Assembly: GCF_003086295.3 (NCBI RefSeq) | Contig: NC_092038.1 | Coordinates: forward strand, 125,205,518 to 125,269,517 | Reading direction: 5' to 3' | From: Arachis hypogaea | Taxonomy: Eukaryota > Streptophyta > Magnoliopsida > Fabales > Fabaceae | Length of the DNA stretch: 64,000 nt | Shown here: piece by piece, positions 53,935 to 64,000 of the stretch | Position numbering within the stretch: the stretch's first letter is position 1 | How the letters are laid out: each line of letters opens with the position of its first letter | The notes under the pieces: generated by a model | Databases searched by the model: none | What the model was told of the DNA's origin: nothing | What the model saw: the letters and a program-made list of their open reading frames with translations, nothing else | Position numbers and translations under genes: made by a program

Positions 53935-56028
53935 TTATTTTTTTGACTTGGGCTTCTTCACGATCATCACCGAACAGTGAGCATGATGAGTGCAGTGGTC
54001 ACTCACACTTCCTAGAACAACTCTGCAACAATAAATATAACTTGTATAATAATTAACATTCTCGTATTATTAATTATTAGCAATGAACATAAATTTATTA
54101 AAAACAAATTGATTAAAATTGTCAACAAATTATAATTCAAATATCATATTCTTTCTATTTTCACCTAAAAATTTTTTGTTCAAGTCTTATTCCTAATTTA
54201 AAAAAAAAATACACAACAAATTGGTTAAAACTAAACTACACTGAAAATAATTATCACAAATCTTTATTTGTCTCTTTAATATTTTGTTTCATTAAATACG
54301 TTAAGTTTATTTAAAAATATATTAGATCATTTCCTATGTTAAAATAAATAAGGAAAAAAATATCTGGTTTAAGTTTTTTTAATAAGAAGATAAATATCTT
54401 AGGTATTAAATTATAATCTGATAGAAAACACAATGTTCGATTATTTTGTTTATAAATCTACACACATGCTGCAAAGTAGTAAGATACATCTTTTTTTTTC
54501 TATATCTACAAAATAAAAATTGTTCATAAAAGAACTTTTAGATGTAAAAAGTATTCTCTGGTTTAATTAATGATATCCGTATATATATACCTTTTGATAG
54601 CTCCATAACCACGACTACCTAAAACCAACAGGGATGCACGGTGCCTATCAACAGCATCACACAACACATTCCTAGCATCACCCTCAACAATTTCCACCAA
54701 AGCTCCGTGAACCTAAAATTTAACATAACCAGCCAGATTTATAAATCAATTAGGTCCTTGTCATAAACAAATTTAAAGTTTATGTTTACTACTAAAACAA
54801 AAAACGGTAATTTTGAAAACATCTAACAAATGTAACTAAAATTAACATCACATTTTTTCTACTATTTGATAAATTTTTTTATTTTTTTTTTCAAATTGAA
54901 AAGTATTATCAAGTAGTAAAAAAAGATAATATAAATTTTAACCTCAATAATACTTAAAAAGTATAACTAAAATTAATATAAAATTTTTCTATTTGGTAAC
55001 ACTTCTTAATTTGATCACATTTTTTATTTTTATTTTTTATAAATTGAAAAGTATAATCAAATAGTAAAAATGTGATGTTAATTTTAGTTACCTTTTTTAG
55101 GTGTTTTCAAAATTATTTTATAGTTATTATTGTGGTCACCATAATTATAACTACCATAATAACATTTAAATGTGTGTGAGAGAGAGAGTCAAAGAGAGTC
55201 ACATTAGAGCGCAGCATAGACATTTTTTTTAACTTGGATAGGATCACCACAAAATTATATATGTACTATACCGATTAAAATATGGTTAATGTTCTAAGGA
55301 AAAAGAAAGAGAAGATGTACAATACCGATTTACTAGTGCAAATTTGCTTAGCTTTTTCTGTAACTTGATCAGCGACCAATTTGAGCTCCAAATCTACGGC
55401 AGGGAAAATTTCAGGCCCTATGGCCACTGCTATATATATATAACATGAAGAATATAAATATATATATGTATAGTAATAGTATACCAATGTTAAAGTGTAT
55501 GTTATGTATGTATATACATATATAAGATGAATAATTTGAATTGAGAAATATTAGAGGCGATGAGACCAGACATCATAATCTATTATTTGAATAATTCTAT
55601 ACATCTAAGTCTTTTTGTTAATTAAATTTAAAATAAAATTTATTAAAAATTATTTTAAATCTTATTATTTAATTTAATTGAACTTGATTTATAAAAAAAT
55701 TTAAATATATAATATTATTTTTATTATTTTATTTTTATTTAATTACTTAACTATTAATTCTATTTTTTAGTCTAATTTATTGATGATTAACAGCATAAAA
55801 AATAATTATTTAATATTTTTGATATGAATTACCAGGAGTAGGTCCTGCCACGGTACCAATAGGAACGGAAGGAAAGGGTTTTGCATAGACAATAACAAGA
55901 TCGAAAGGAGCATCTGAGCCAAATGGGGTGAAGAAATGGTCAAGAGACCACTCCAGTGCATACTGGCTATTCTCTGTTTGATCCATGGCTAACACCATCA
56001 CCCTCTTCTCTGAAGAACTACTCGACAT
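53935..56028 (-). CDS. Universal stress protein (USPA-like), four exons
   Basis: The exon model on the minus strand is 56028-55833, 55429-55326, 54712-54591 and 54022-53935. All introns are GT..AG with matching phase, giving 169 aa. The start is ATG 56026-56028 (MSSSSSEKRVMVLAMDQTEN); a longer frame to 56043 begins with TTG. The UspA fold is evident: beta-1 with VMVLAMDQTENSQYALEW, beta-2 with DLVIVYAKP, and the nucleotide-binding signature LGSRGYGAIKRVVLGSVSDH, matching G-2x-G-9x-G[ST]. The C-terminus is CSVMIVKKPKSKK. The ATP-binding motif is complete, so this belongs to the ATP-binding class. Plant members act in the cytosol in stress responses (family knowledge). A TATA box lies about 75 bp before the ATG. 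The long AT-rich introns contain no recognisable insertions. Confidence 0.9.
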
Positions 56029-56095
56029 TTTTCCACATATCAAACTTACCTAAACCAACGCATACATACAGCCTTAATTAATTAATGCTTGCCTA

Positions 56096-56108
56096 CCTAT
56101 TTATATAC
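56096..56108 (-). promoter_or_regulatory. TATA box of the universal stress protein gene
   Basis: GTATATAAATAGG on the minus strand, about 70 bp before the ATG: a strong consensus match. A (TA)n microsatellite follows about 40 bp further upstream. Confidence 0.65.
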
Positions 56109-56139
56109 GGTAGGGGTTCGCCAACCATTATTTTCACAC

Positions 56140-56142
<3 letters not shown>

Positions 56143-56180
<38 letters not shown>
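56143..56180. repeat. (TA)n microsatellite
   Basis: About nineteen TA units upstream of the universal stress protein promoter. Confidence 0.8.
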
Positions 56181-56183
<3 letters not shown>

Positions 56184-56589
56184 ACAACTACACGTACATG
56201 TACGGCTACACCTATATATTTAATTTATGGTAGAGACTTATCTGTAATTAATTTTATATAAAGTTAGAAGTTAATTAAAAATCGTTAAATGATAATTTTA
56301 CAAATTTAATTAAATTACCGTCTAACAACTCTTATTAACTAAACTGTTATTTAAAAATCACCAAATCTGTGGTGTAAACTACTTTAAACTCTAAATGACT
56401 ATTGATGCAACGATGAGGTAGCGTAACAAAAAGGCTGCCATGAGTGAGTGTGAGAAGGCAGAGAAGCTTTCAAGGAATATTTATATCTATATCAGGTTAT
56501 TATCTTCTTAAGTTGTTTAATTAAAAAAAAAGACTTTTCGTATTCACGAGAGGAAATATTCAATTGAAAATTTCATCCCAAATATATAT

Positions 56590-56715
56590 AAATTTATACT
56601 AAAATTAATTATTAATATAAAATGTATACTAAAATATAAAAATAAATTAAATAATATATATTTATATATAAATATATAATAACTGATTTTAGTATATAAT
56701 AATATCTTTTATAAA
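56590..56715. mobile_element. Short AT-rich fold-back MITE, copy 1
   Basis: It begins TATACTAAAATTAATTATTA and ends CTGATTTTAGTATATAA, so the termini are inverted. It contains the family core ACTAAAATATAAAAATAAATT. It is the most diverged copy but one. Confidence 0.6.
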
Positions 56716-57246
56716 TAACACAAGATAAAGGTTAGGGTTTAACTTAATATTCTTTCTTTTATTTAGACAATAATAATTAGATACAATATTCTCACTAATT
56801 GAAGAAGTTAACGTACTAACTTTATATGAGTTGTTATTAGTATAAAAAAATATATGAATATATTTTTCTTAACAATCGTTTTTTTGGCTGAATTTCTTAT
56901 ATTTTGTAAAACAAAATTTCATTTCTTTATAATTTGACGACTTTAATGATTTATCTTGTAATTCTCTTCTCATTAAATGGAATTTGTTTTTAAAGTAAAC
57001 GTATCCTGATATATAACAACTTTAAATTTATATTTACCTATCGTTTCAGTTGATACCTCATATCTAGTTAATAAAAAAGAATAATAATATCACTTCTGTT
57101 TTTTTAAAATGTCACCCTATATGTAATTTTTTTTTTGTGTATCATAAAGAAAATGAGTGATATTATAAAAATAGAAGCAACCATATTTATTCTCGTTAAT
57201 AAAGTTAAATAAATAAAAAAATAAACATTATATATATAATCATGTT

Positions 57247-57380
57247 AAATGTACATAAAAAATAAATTATTTGTACAAAATATATGTTAAAATATAAAAT
57301 ATGAATTAAAATAAATTAAACAATACATATATTTATATACAAATATACGATAGTTAATTTTTAATGTACATATAATATTT
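57247..57380. mobile_element. Short AT-rich fold-back MITE, copy 2 (degenerate)
   Basis: It shares the core ATATATGTTAAAATATAAAA and CATATATTTATATACAAATA with the other copies. Its termini (ATGTACATAAAA and TTAATGTACAT) are inverted. Confidence 0.5.
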
Positions 57381-57637
57381 TTATTATTTATAACATAAAT
57401 AACAACGATTAGAAATAAATTAATTTGAAATTATTTATTTAAAAAGAAACCAACTACTTAAATATAGAAAGGGTATGAATGACATTTTGGGATATAAATG
57501 TTTTAAAGTGACTGATTTAGTCTTTTGATCTTTATTTATCATTAGTCTATTAGTATCTAAATTTATAAACCCATAGGTAAACCTTCCTATTGTGTGTGTA
57601 GATTTAACTTTAGAATAAAAAGTGTTATGTTACGTAC

Positions 57638-57785
57638 ATTAAAATTAGTCATTAAAGTCAGCTACTAATATAAAATATATGTTAAAATATAAATATATAT
57701 TAAAAATAAATTAAACTACACATATATTTATATAACAAATATATTAATAATTAATTTTAGTGGCTAATTTTAGTATATAAATAAC
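57638..57785. mobile_element. Short AT-rich fold-back MITE, copy 3
   Basis: TACATTAAAATTAGTCATTA at the left, GTGGCTAATTTTAGTATATA at the right (inverted), and the family core in the middle. Confidence 0.65.
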
Positions 57786-58156
57786 GTTTCTCGAATAAAG
57801 ATTAGAAGGTCTTCCATTATAAAGTTAAAAACTGGTTTATCTTATAATTTATAAATTTAAAGACTAATAAGTTAATAAAAATACATTGAAAATCAATTAA
57901 ATTTGTACTAAAAAGTTATACGCTTCAATAAAATTTTAATCTTTATAATATATTTTATTTTGATTCTTACATTTTGTTTAGTTTTAATCCAATAAAATAT
58001 AATAAAATAAAAGAGTTTCTTTCACTTTTTAATAAAAAGAACTAATAATAAAACGGAATAGAAAACTTTTGATTTTTTAATTTTAAAATTAAAAAAAAAA
58101 AACATGTATTTTATAATAACAAGAAATTCTTTAAACTATATTTTTAGAATTATATT

Positions 58157-58312
58157 ACGTGTACACTAAAATCAGACATTAAAATTAGTTATTAGTATAA
58201 AATATATGTTAAAATATAAATATATATTAAAAATAAATTAAATTATACATATATATTTATACAAAAATATATTAGTAGTCAATTTTAGTGACTAATTTTA
58301 ATATATAAATAA
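58157..58312. mobile_element. Short AT-rich fold-back MITE, copy 4
   Basis: GTGTACACTAAAATCAGACA at the left, TAGTGACTAATTTTAATATA at the right, with the core TATGTTAAAATATAAATATA. Confidence 0.65.
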
Positions 58313-59119
58313 TATCTTTAAAACTTTTATATACATAGAAAAAGGAAAAAAGAAAGCTGGCATGGGAAGAAGGTAAGGCGTACGAGGGTATTGATATGTG
58401 TACGAGGGTTACACTTTCCCAGTCGTTCCCATCGATGCAATATAATGGATGCCTGTACGGAACTCCAGGCACAAGCGATAATAAAATTACCATAATATAG
58501 CCTCGTCAATAAAATAAATATTTATTTTTATTTGAAATTATTAGTTAACTTTTTTTAAATAATTTAATATATTTAATTAAATTATTATTTAATTATTAAT
58601 TTTATATAAAAAATAATTATGTATGAATATTTATTTATTAACAAATAATAAATAAATAATAAAAATTTACATGTAATTATGTCATTGTTTTTGTATAAAA
58701 TTGATAGTAAAAAATTATTAAATAATTTAATAGATTTAATTAAATTTATTAATTTTATATGAAGATAACCTTTTTTTTTGTACTAGGGTATCCATCAGAT
58801 TGGAAGCTTAATGACTAAATTCTCGAGAACTACAAAGACAGATAAAATAGACGTCTCTCTCAAATAAATAAGCTCCATTCTCATTTTTCAGTGAATATCA
58901 AATCCGAAAAAGATGATTAAGAGACACAGACCTTCATCCATTTGTGATAATTTACATTGGTCACATAAAGATAAATAAATTGGAACATTAAACTTTTACT
59001 TTTTTTTTTGCTAAATAAAAACCAGGAGTGCAGGAGAGAGTTCAAGATAGAAAAACAAAAAAGATAAAGAAAAATTTAATGGCAATAGTAGCAGTATTCG
59101 TACAGCAAGTATCGAGTGG

Positions 59120-59789
59120 TGGCCAATGAAAATAAAGCTCAGAACCCCACACCCACACCCACATCCCACATCCCACTCCACCATTTATATTTCTGAGGAA
59201 TTCGGAATACATATTCGGCACTCAAATTGTTTTGGAATCGGGACTCTCAAATCTCATACCCTCACCTCACTTTCTTCATTCATTCCTGCCACCGCATCAA
59301 CCTCCCTTGTAAGCTCCACTCTTCTCACCATTCAAATTCCGTGCTTTCATTTAATTAATATCCACCTGTTTTTTCTTTTTTTTTTGTCAACCAAATATAT
59401 CCTTGTGATTGAAGCAGATAGACCTGTTCTTAGTTTTTCCTATCTTGAATCTGTAATTCATTTCTCTCTCTACTTTAATTTAGTGTAATATATATTTTCA
59501 CATGTATTATCAACATGGAGAACGCTAAAAGTTAGATTTATATTATGAGTTGCTTCACTGAATGAAGGGTAAGGTATTTAATCGATTGATCAGATTTAAT
59601 TAGTTTATGTTTTTCATTGCTTTTCGCAAGAAACTGATGATGAAGAACTACTATTACTGGTATTACTATTTAATTTGTAGTTGATTCTCCTATTATGTCT
59701 AATCTCTTTGTCCCCTTTAAAGTACCCCTTGATCTTAGATGTAGTTAATAATAATGGGGGTTTGGACTTTGGGATAGGGAAATTAAAGA
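59120..59789 (+). promoter_or_regulatory. Leader region of the MADS-box gene
   Basis: A/C- then T/C-rich sequence (CCCACACCCACACCCACATC at about 59146) typical of a plant 5' UTR. A possible leader intron begins at GTAAGC (about 59310), but the acceptor is not clear. The exact transcription start is not determined. Confidence 0.35.
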
Positions 59790-62700
59790 ATGACAAGGAA
59801 GAAGATAGAGATAAAGAAGATCGACAACATAAGTTCAAGGCAAGTTACCTTCTCAAAGAGGAGGAAAGGGCTCTTCAAGAAGGCTCAGGAGCTTAACACT
59901 CTCTGTGATGCTGAAATTGCTCTCATTGTCTTCTCCACAACCAGCAAGCTTTTTCAATATGCTACTTCAAGGTATATTCTATATACTATATACTATATAC
60001 AACTGCATTCTCACTATCCAGTACTCTTATTTATCTTACACCAATGGGAAGACATATTATTATATGAAGAACATTTTTTGTTGACTATATATAATTTTAT
60101 ATGAGAAAGAAAATCAAGTGTGCTTCTTTTTGTTTTTTTTTTGAAATAATAAGAGTGAAAAATGACATTATTAGTTATATATTGTCTAAAAAGAATTGGT
60201 CACCTAAACTTTTTTCATTAGGAAATATAAATTAATGAATCATTTTAGTACTATTTTTGAGAATAAAAAGTACAACAAAAGTTGTTCATTATTTACTATT
60301 TTCTAAAAAAGAAAGTATTGATTTGTTTGTTTTTTTTTTTTATTCTCTCTCATCTTTTTTTATCTTTTTTCTTTTTTAATTTTACTTTAGAATTGGATGG
60401 CTCTTACTCAAAAACTACATTATAAACAAGGTGATAAAGTGTTTTTGTAGTTGTTTAAGCCTTATTATTTTCCTAATTTTAAGTGATGTGAGGATTTCTT
60501 ACACTCTTGTGCTAATTTCATGCTCAAACTGAACGGGACTTATTGGACATACATGAAGAGGGTAAAATAACAAGAAGAAGAGGATTGAATTTGATACCAA
60601 CTTAAATTGATGTAACCTACGAACAAAGATGTACACGGCATTATTTGATTTCTCAAAGATACAAAGAATCAAAGAATTAACAATTTCAATTCATGAAAAA
60701 TAATACATCCAGATAAATATCATATGCATTTTTTAAAAACCGAAATATAATGAACTAATGTACCTTTTAGGGATAGAATGATCTAAAAGAATATTTCAAA
60801 AAACTAAATTAATATCTTGTGTATATGTCTTTAACGAATTATATTAATATCATACCTTTCCGTAACTTTTTATTTTAGAAAATCCAAATCATCGTATCTA
60901 ATTATTAATCTCGTTGTTCATCTAATTTTAGGTATGTAATGTTTGTGAAGTCTTAATTTTGTGAGCATTGTTAACAATGTAGAACATGCGTGCATGAATT
61001 TTCTGGATGTAGTTGTATGTAATATGTTGGATTTGTTGTTTTCAGTATGCAACAATTAATAGAAAGACGTAATCAGCACTCACCAATTCAAAAATCGGAT
61101 CCTCCATCCGCTGTGCTGCAGGTATCAATTGTATTGCACCAAGTTCTTGTACTAGGTAGCTACTTGCCACAATTATGAATTTATAATATCGTCAAAAAGG
61201 CAACTACAAATTATCTTTCTGTAGATAAAGAATATCCAAAACTGAGTTTGGTAGGTATTTTGAGACACAAAATATAGAGATGTGAAATATTTGCGCTTTG
61301 TCTTTAGTTTTACTCCTATCTCATTGATCTTAGATTTTGGGTAGATAGAATACTGTATAGATTATGTAATAAGAGTCGTATAATTGCAGAGATTGTTTGT
61401 AAGAATGGTATAATTGTTCATCATCATGGCCGTACTATTTTGTGTTTTCTGTTTAATTCTTGCACAAATGCAACTCCAGAGCTGTTTGTCTTCGTGTCTT
61501 TGAATTGAACCACTCTCTTTGTGGGCCTAATACCAAGTTGGATTATCTATCAATGATAAAATCTTCCTCATGCTTGTTTTGGCTTTGTTTAGAAGGCATT
61601 GTTGCTATCTATACAAACATACCTATTTAATTATGGACTATTATGATACATCTACACTAAAATTAACTATCAAATTAACTATTAGTATAAAATACATGTT
61701 AAAATATAAATATATATTAAAAATGAATTAAATTACATATGTATTTATACACAAATATATTGATAGTTGATTTTGGTGTATAAATAGTATTTTTATTTAA
61801 TTATTTATTTCTTGTTGATTGAATGTCAAGCATAATTCAATTATTTAAAAAAAAAACCTAGGGATTGGTTTTATACTTTTGGGCTTTGTGTGGATACTTG
61901 GTCTAAATTCTTGACAGCAATAATTTCTTGACAAGTATTGTGGATTCTGAATTGGAAACATTAAAGTGGGTGCGGAATATATGTACGTGGATTATATATT
62001 TATTGTCTTTAATATATCATCAATGATGAAATTAAGAATATTTTGGGAATTTTATGCATAGGTTGAGAGTGGTGCTGCCTCCAACTATGATATGCTGCGC
62101 AAGAAAGAAGAACAAAAGGCTCGTGAACTCAGGTATATATACAATGCAACAACCTAGCTAGCTGCTAGTGGTATTTGATTAATTAGAGATCCACATGTTT
62201 GATGCAATTTTAATTATACATACATATGAGTGATTATGAAATATATGGTCTAATTTGCAACTGTGAGATAGGCAGTTAAATGGTGAAGATCTTCAAGGAT
62301 TGACACTAAACGAACTCAACAAATTAGAAGAGCAACTTATAAAAGGTCTCTCTAATGCTTCAAAAGTAAAGGTTTGATGAATTTCTGATGCTTTAGCACT
62401 TGCAGATTACTCATATATGATCATTTATATATCTTGCTGATGTAATATTAATGCCAATGTGTTTCATCAGGATGAATTATTTACACAAGAGATCTACACC
62501 CTTAAGAGAAAGGTAAAAGTATATAGCTAAACCAAACTCACTAGCTCATACATTTCAAATTCAAACCCATATGGTTAATATGATTTTAATTTGTTCTACA
62601 CATTTATAGTCTAATCATGAGAGAGAAATTATTGTTGTAGTCTACGATGCACGGATACTGACACGGGACACAGGACACGACACGACACAGGATACGCCGA

Positions 62701-63461
62701 CACGCGAATTTTAAAATCTTAAATGACACGGGACACGCATATATATAAAATATAAAGTATTTTTAGATAAATTGTAATGATATTTTGATATTTTATTGAT
62801 ATTAAAATATAAATTAAAATTTTTAATTATTTTTAATGTCTTATTTTAATTATATCTTTAAAATATTTTTTGTTTTAATAAATAATAATATATACTATAT
62901 CTAAATTTATTTAAGAATATATGTTAAGAATAAGACTGGACACGCGGACACGTGATGGTATTTAAGTGTGTCCAGGCGTGTCCGGGAAAGAATTTTTTTA
63001 TTTTTTATTAAGACATGGTTGGACACAGCAGACACGTGTATCAAACGAGTGTTGGTGAGTGTCGTATCCAAAATGTGTCGACATGCGGATACGATAACTC
63101 AGCGAAGTGTCCGTGCTTTATAGGTTGTAGTTAAAATACTTATTAGGACTTTTTTCCATTCTAAATGCCATATTCTTTTATTGAGTGGAGCATAAACTCA
63201 CTAGTGTAATTTGCAGGGAGCAGTACTGACCGAAGAGAACCATAAATTGAAACAGGTAAAGGTTTCTCCGAACTCGTGCTTTAATTTAATTTGTTAATAT
63301 TGCCTTTAAAATTAAACGATGATCTCATTAAGAATTATAATGATGGAATAGATATCATCAAGCTTTGCAAATGAGCAAAGGAGTTCATTTAAATCCATTG
63401 TCTGCAATTCATCTTATCTTCCTGAAGAAGATCATGGTAGAGACACAAATCTAAAGCTGGG
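59790..63461 (+). CDS. MADS-box transcription factor, SVP/AGL24/JOINTLESS type (3' end outside window)
   Basis: This is a type II (MIKC) MADS factor. The exon model is 59790-59971, 61046-61121, 62062-62132, 62272-62371, 62471-62512, 63217-63255 and 63352-63461, with GT..AG borders and consistent phases; one or more exons should follow. The MADS domain (residues 1-60) has [20 protein letters not shown], then [20 protein letters not shown]. The I region starts [20 protein letters not shown]. The K domain includes [40 protein letters not shown] and [18 protein letters not shown]. The C-terminal exon ends in DTNLKLG, the start of the LKLGL motif typical of SVP-clade proteins. SVP/AGL24 homologues bind CArG boxes and control flowering time, dormancy or abscission (family knowledge). 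Introns 2 and 5 carry MITEs. Confidence 0.9.
61653..61790. mobile_element. Short AT-rich fold-back MITE, copy 5, in MADS-box intron 2
   Basis: CTACACTAAAATTAACTATC at the left, GATTTTGGTGTATA at the right (inverted), and the same core as the 56.6-58.3 kb copies. It lies in the intron after the second coding exon. Confidence 0.65.
62634..63131. mobile_element. hAT-type MITE, copy 2, in MADS-box intron 5
   Basis: The body 62642-63123 (482 bp) begins CTACGATGCACGG and ends GTGCTTTATAGG, nearly collinear with copy 1 at 10348-10831. It is flanked by the perfect 8-bp repeat GTTGTAGT (62634-62641 and 63124-63131). It sits about 85 bp before the acceptor of exon 6. Confidence 0.85.
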
Positions 63462-64000
63462 GTGAGTCAAAAAGCACTTTAATTACCCTCTAAGGTTTAT
63501 TTAATTTTTGGAAAGTTTGGATGTAAATTTCTGGCAAAAGAAGGAAAGAAATAAAAAGGTTAGATTAAATATTTTTTTTTTTTAGGAATTATTATAGGTT
63601 AACTATATAAGATGTTTACAGTTATAATATGTTTTTTCTTTTTTGAGAAAATAAGAATAATGATTTGAGAGATTATTTTCAATCCGAATACTTTTCTAAA
63701 ACATATTAAAATCTATAAATATATATGTCACTTTTGAAATCTCTTAATTGAAAGTAATGTTAAAGTTCTTTTGATAATTCCGCTCCACAGTGTTTTAAAT
63801 ATTCACATAAAGGAAAACAGATTAAATTATATTGTAGCATTTCATATAGGTTCTTTTATTATTATTATTTTTTCTACTTCTAATTGATCCGATACATGCT
63901 GGTAAAGATAGAAGACTTTTAGCTAGATATAATGGTTTTTCATGTCAAAAGTAAATCTCTGCAAAAACTGTGGATTGTTTGGTTACTTTAACTCATTTGA
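63462..64000 (+). other. Intron of the MADS-box gene running to the window edge
   Basis: It starts with GTGAGT after exon 7. No further exon could be identified before the window ends. Confidence 0.5.

Larger units (their letters stand above)
56181..59110. other. AT-rich intergenic DNA with a MITE cluster
   Basis: No gene is seen between the universal stress protein promoter and the MADS-box leader. Four copies of a short fold-back MITE occupy parts of 56.59-58.32 kb, listed separately. Confidence 0.55.

Overview
The window is plant nuclear DNA: AT-rich, with intron-split genes using GT..AG borders, microsatellites, MITEs and nested LTR retrotransposons. CTGGCGTTTAACGCCAG-type palindromes, together with LTRs starting TGATGAGCGGATAATTTATA, are what I associate from memory with peanut (Arachis) FIDEL/Feral-type Ty3-gypsy elements. 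A legume, most likely Arachis, is therefore the best guess, but it is an inference and not a database result.

Genes. On the minus strand lie three small secreted proline-rich protein genes (8.1, 13.9 and 15.3 kb; the last is PELPK-like), a nine-exon beta carbonic anhydrase (17.1-19.0 kb), an intronless J-domain/zinc-ribbon protein (21.1-22.5 kb) and a four-exon universal stress protein (53.9-56.0 kb). On the plus strand a MADS-box gene of the SVP/AGL24/JOINTLESS type starts at 59790 and runs off the right edge. Broken genes include a GRF zinc-finger pseudogene (2.8-3.4 kb) and a hAT transposase C-terminal remnant (53.3 kb). The left edge carries the 3' end of an unidentified Thr-rich ORF.

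Mobile DNA. Half of the window (25128-52334) is a three-element nest with perfect target-site duplications at each level. Old minus-strand gypsy element C (TSD ACAAT, Tat-like, decayed pol, antisense plant-transposon ORF) was hit in its 3' LTR by element A (25559-36115, TSD AAGGC) and in its pol by element B (41136-50655, TSD TACTC). A and B are plus-strand, non-autonomous, Athila-like relatives: each has about 1.6 kb LTRs, a gag-protease ORF and a second ORF (ORF3), but no reverse transcriptase or integrase. Outside the nest are a hAT-type MITE family (two copies, 8-bp TSDs), a Mutator-type fold-back MITE (10-bp TSD), a Pack-MULE-like element and five copies of a short AT-rich fold-back MITE.

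Most notable structure. (1) Arrays of 17-18 bp palindromes repeat with a nearly fixed 31-bp period in the LTRs and internal non-coding DNA of both A and B. (2) A small stem-loop with a compensatory base-pair change, followed by AAGTTTGGTGT, occurs twice per element: just before ORF3 and directly abutting the 3' LTR, where a polypurine tract would be expected. The same motif recurs elsewhere and is even translated as repeated SKFGV in the gag-protease C-terminus. (3) ORF3 has its own conserved TATA box and pyrimidine-rich leader. Together these suggest an internal second transcription/priming unit in these non-autonomous elements.
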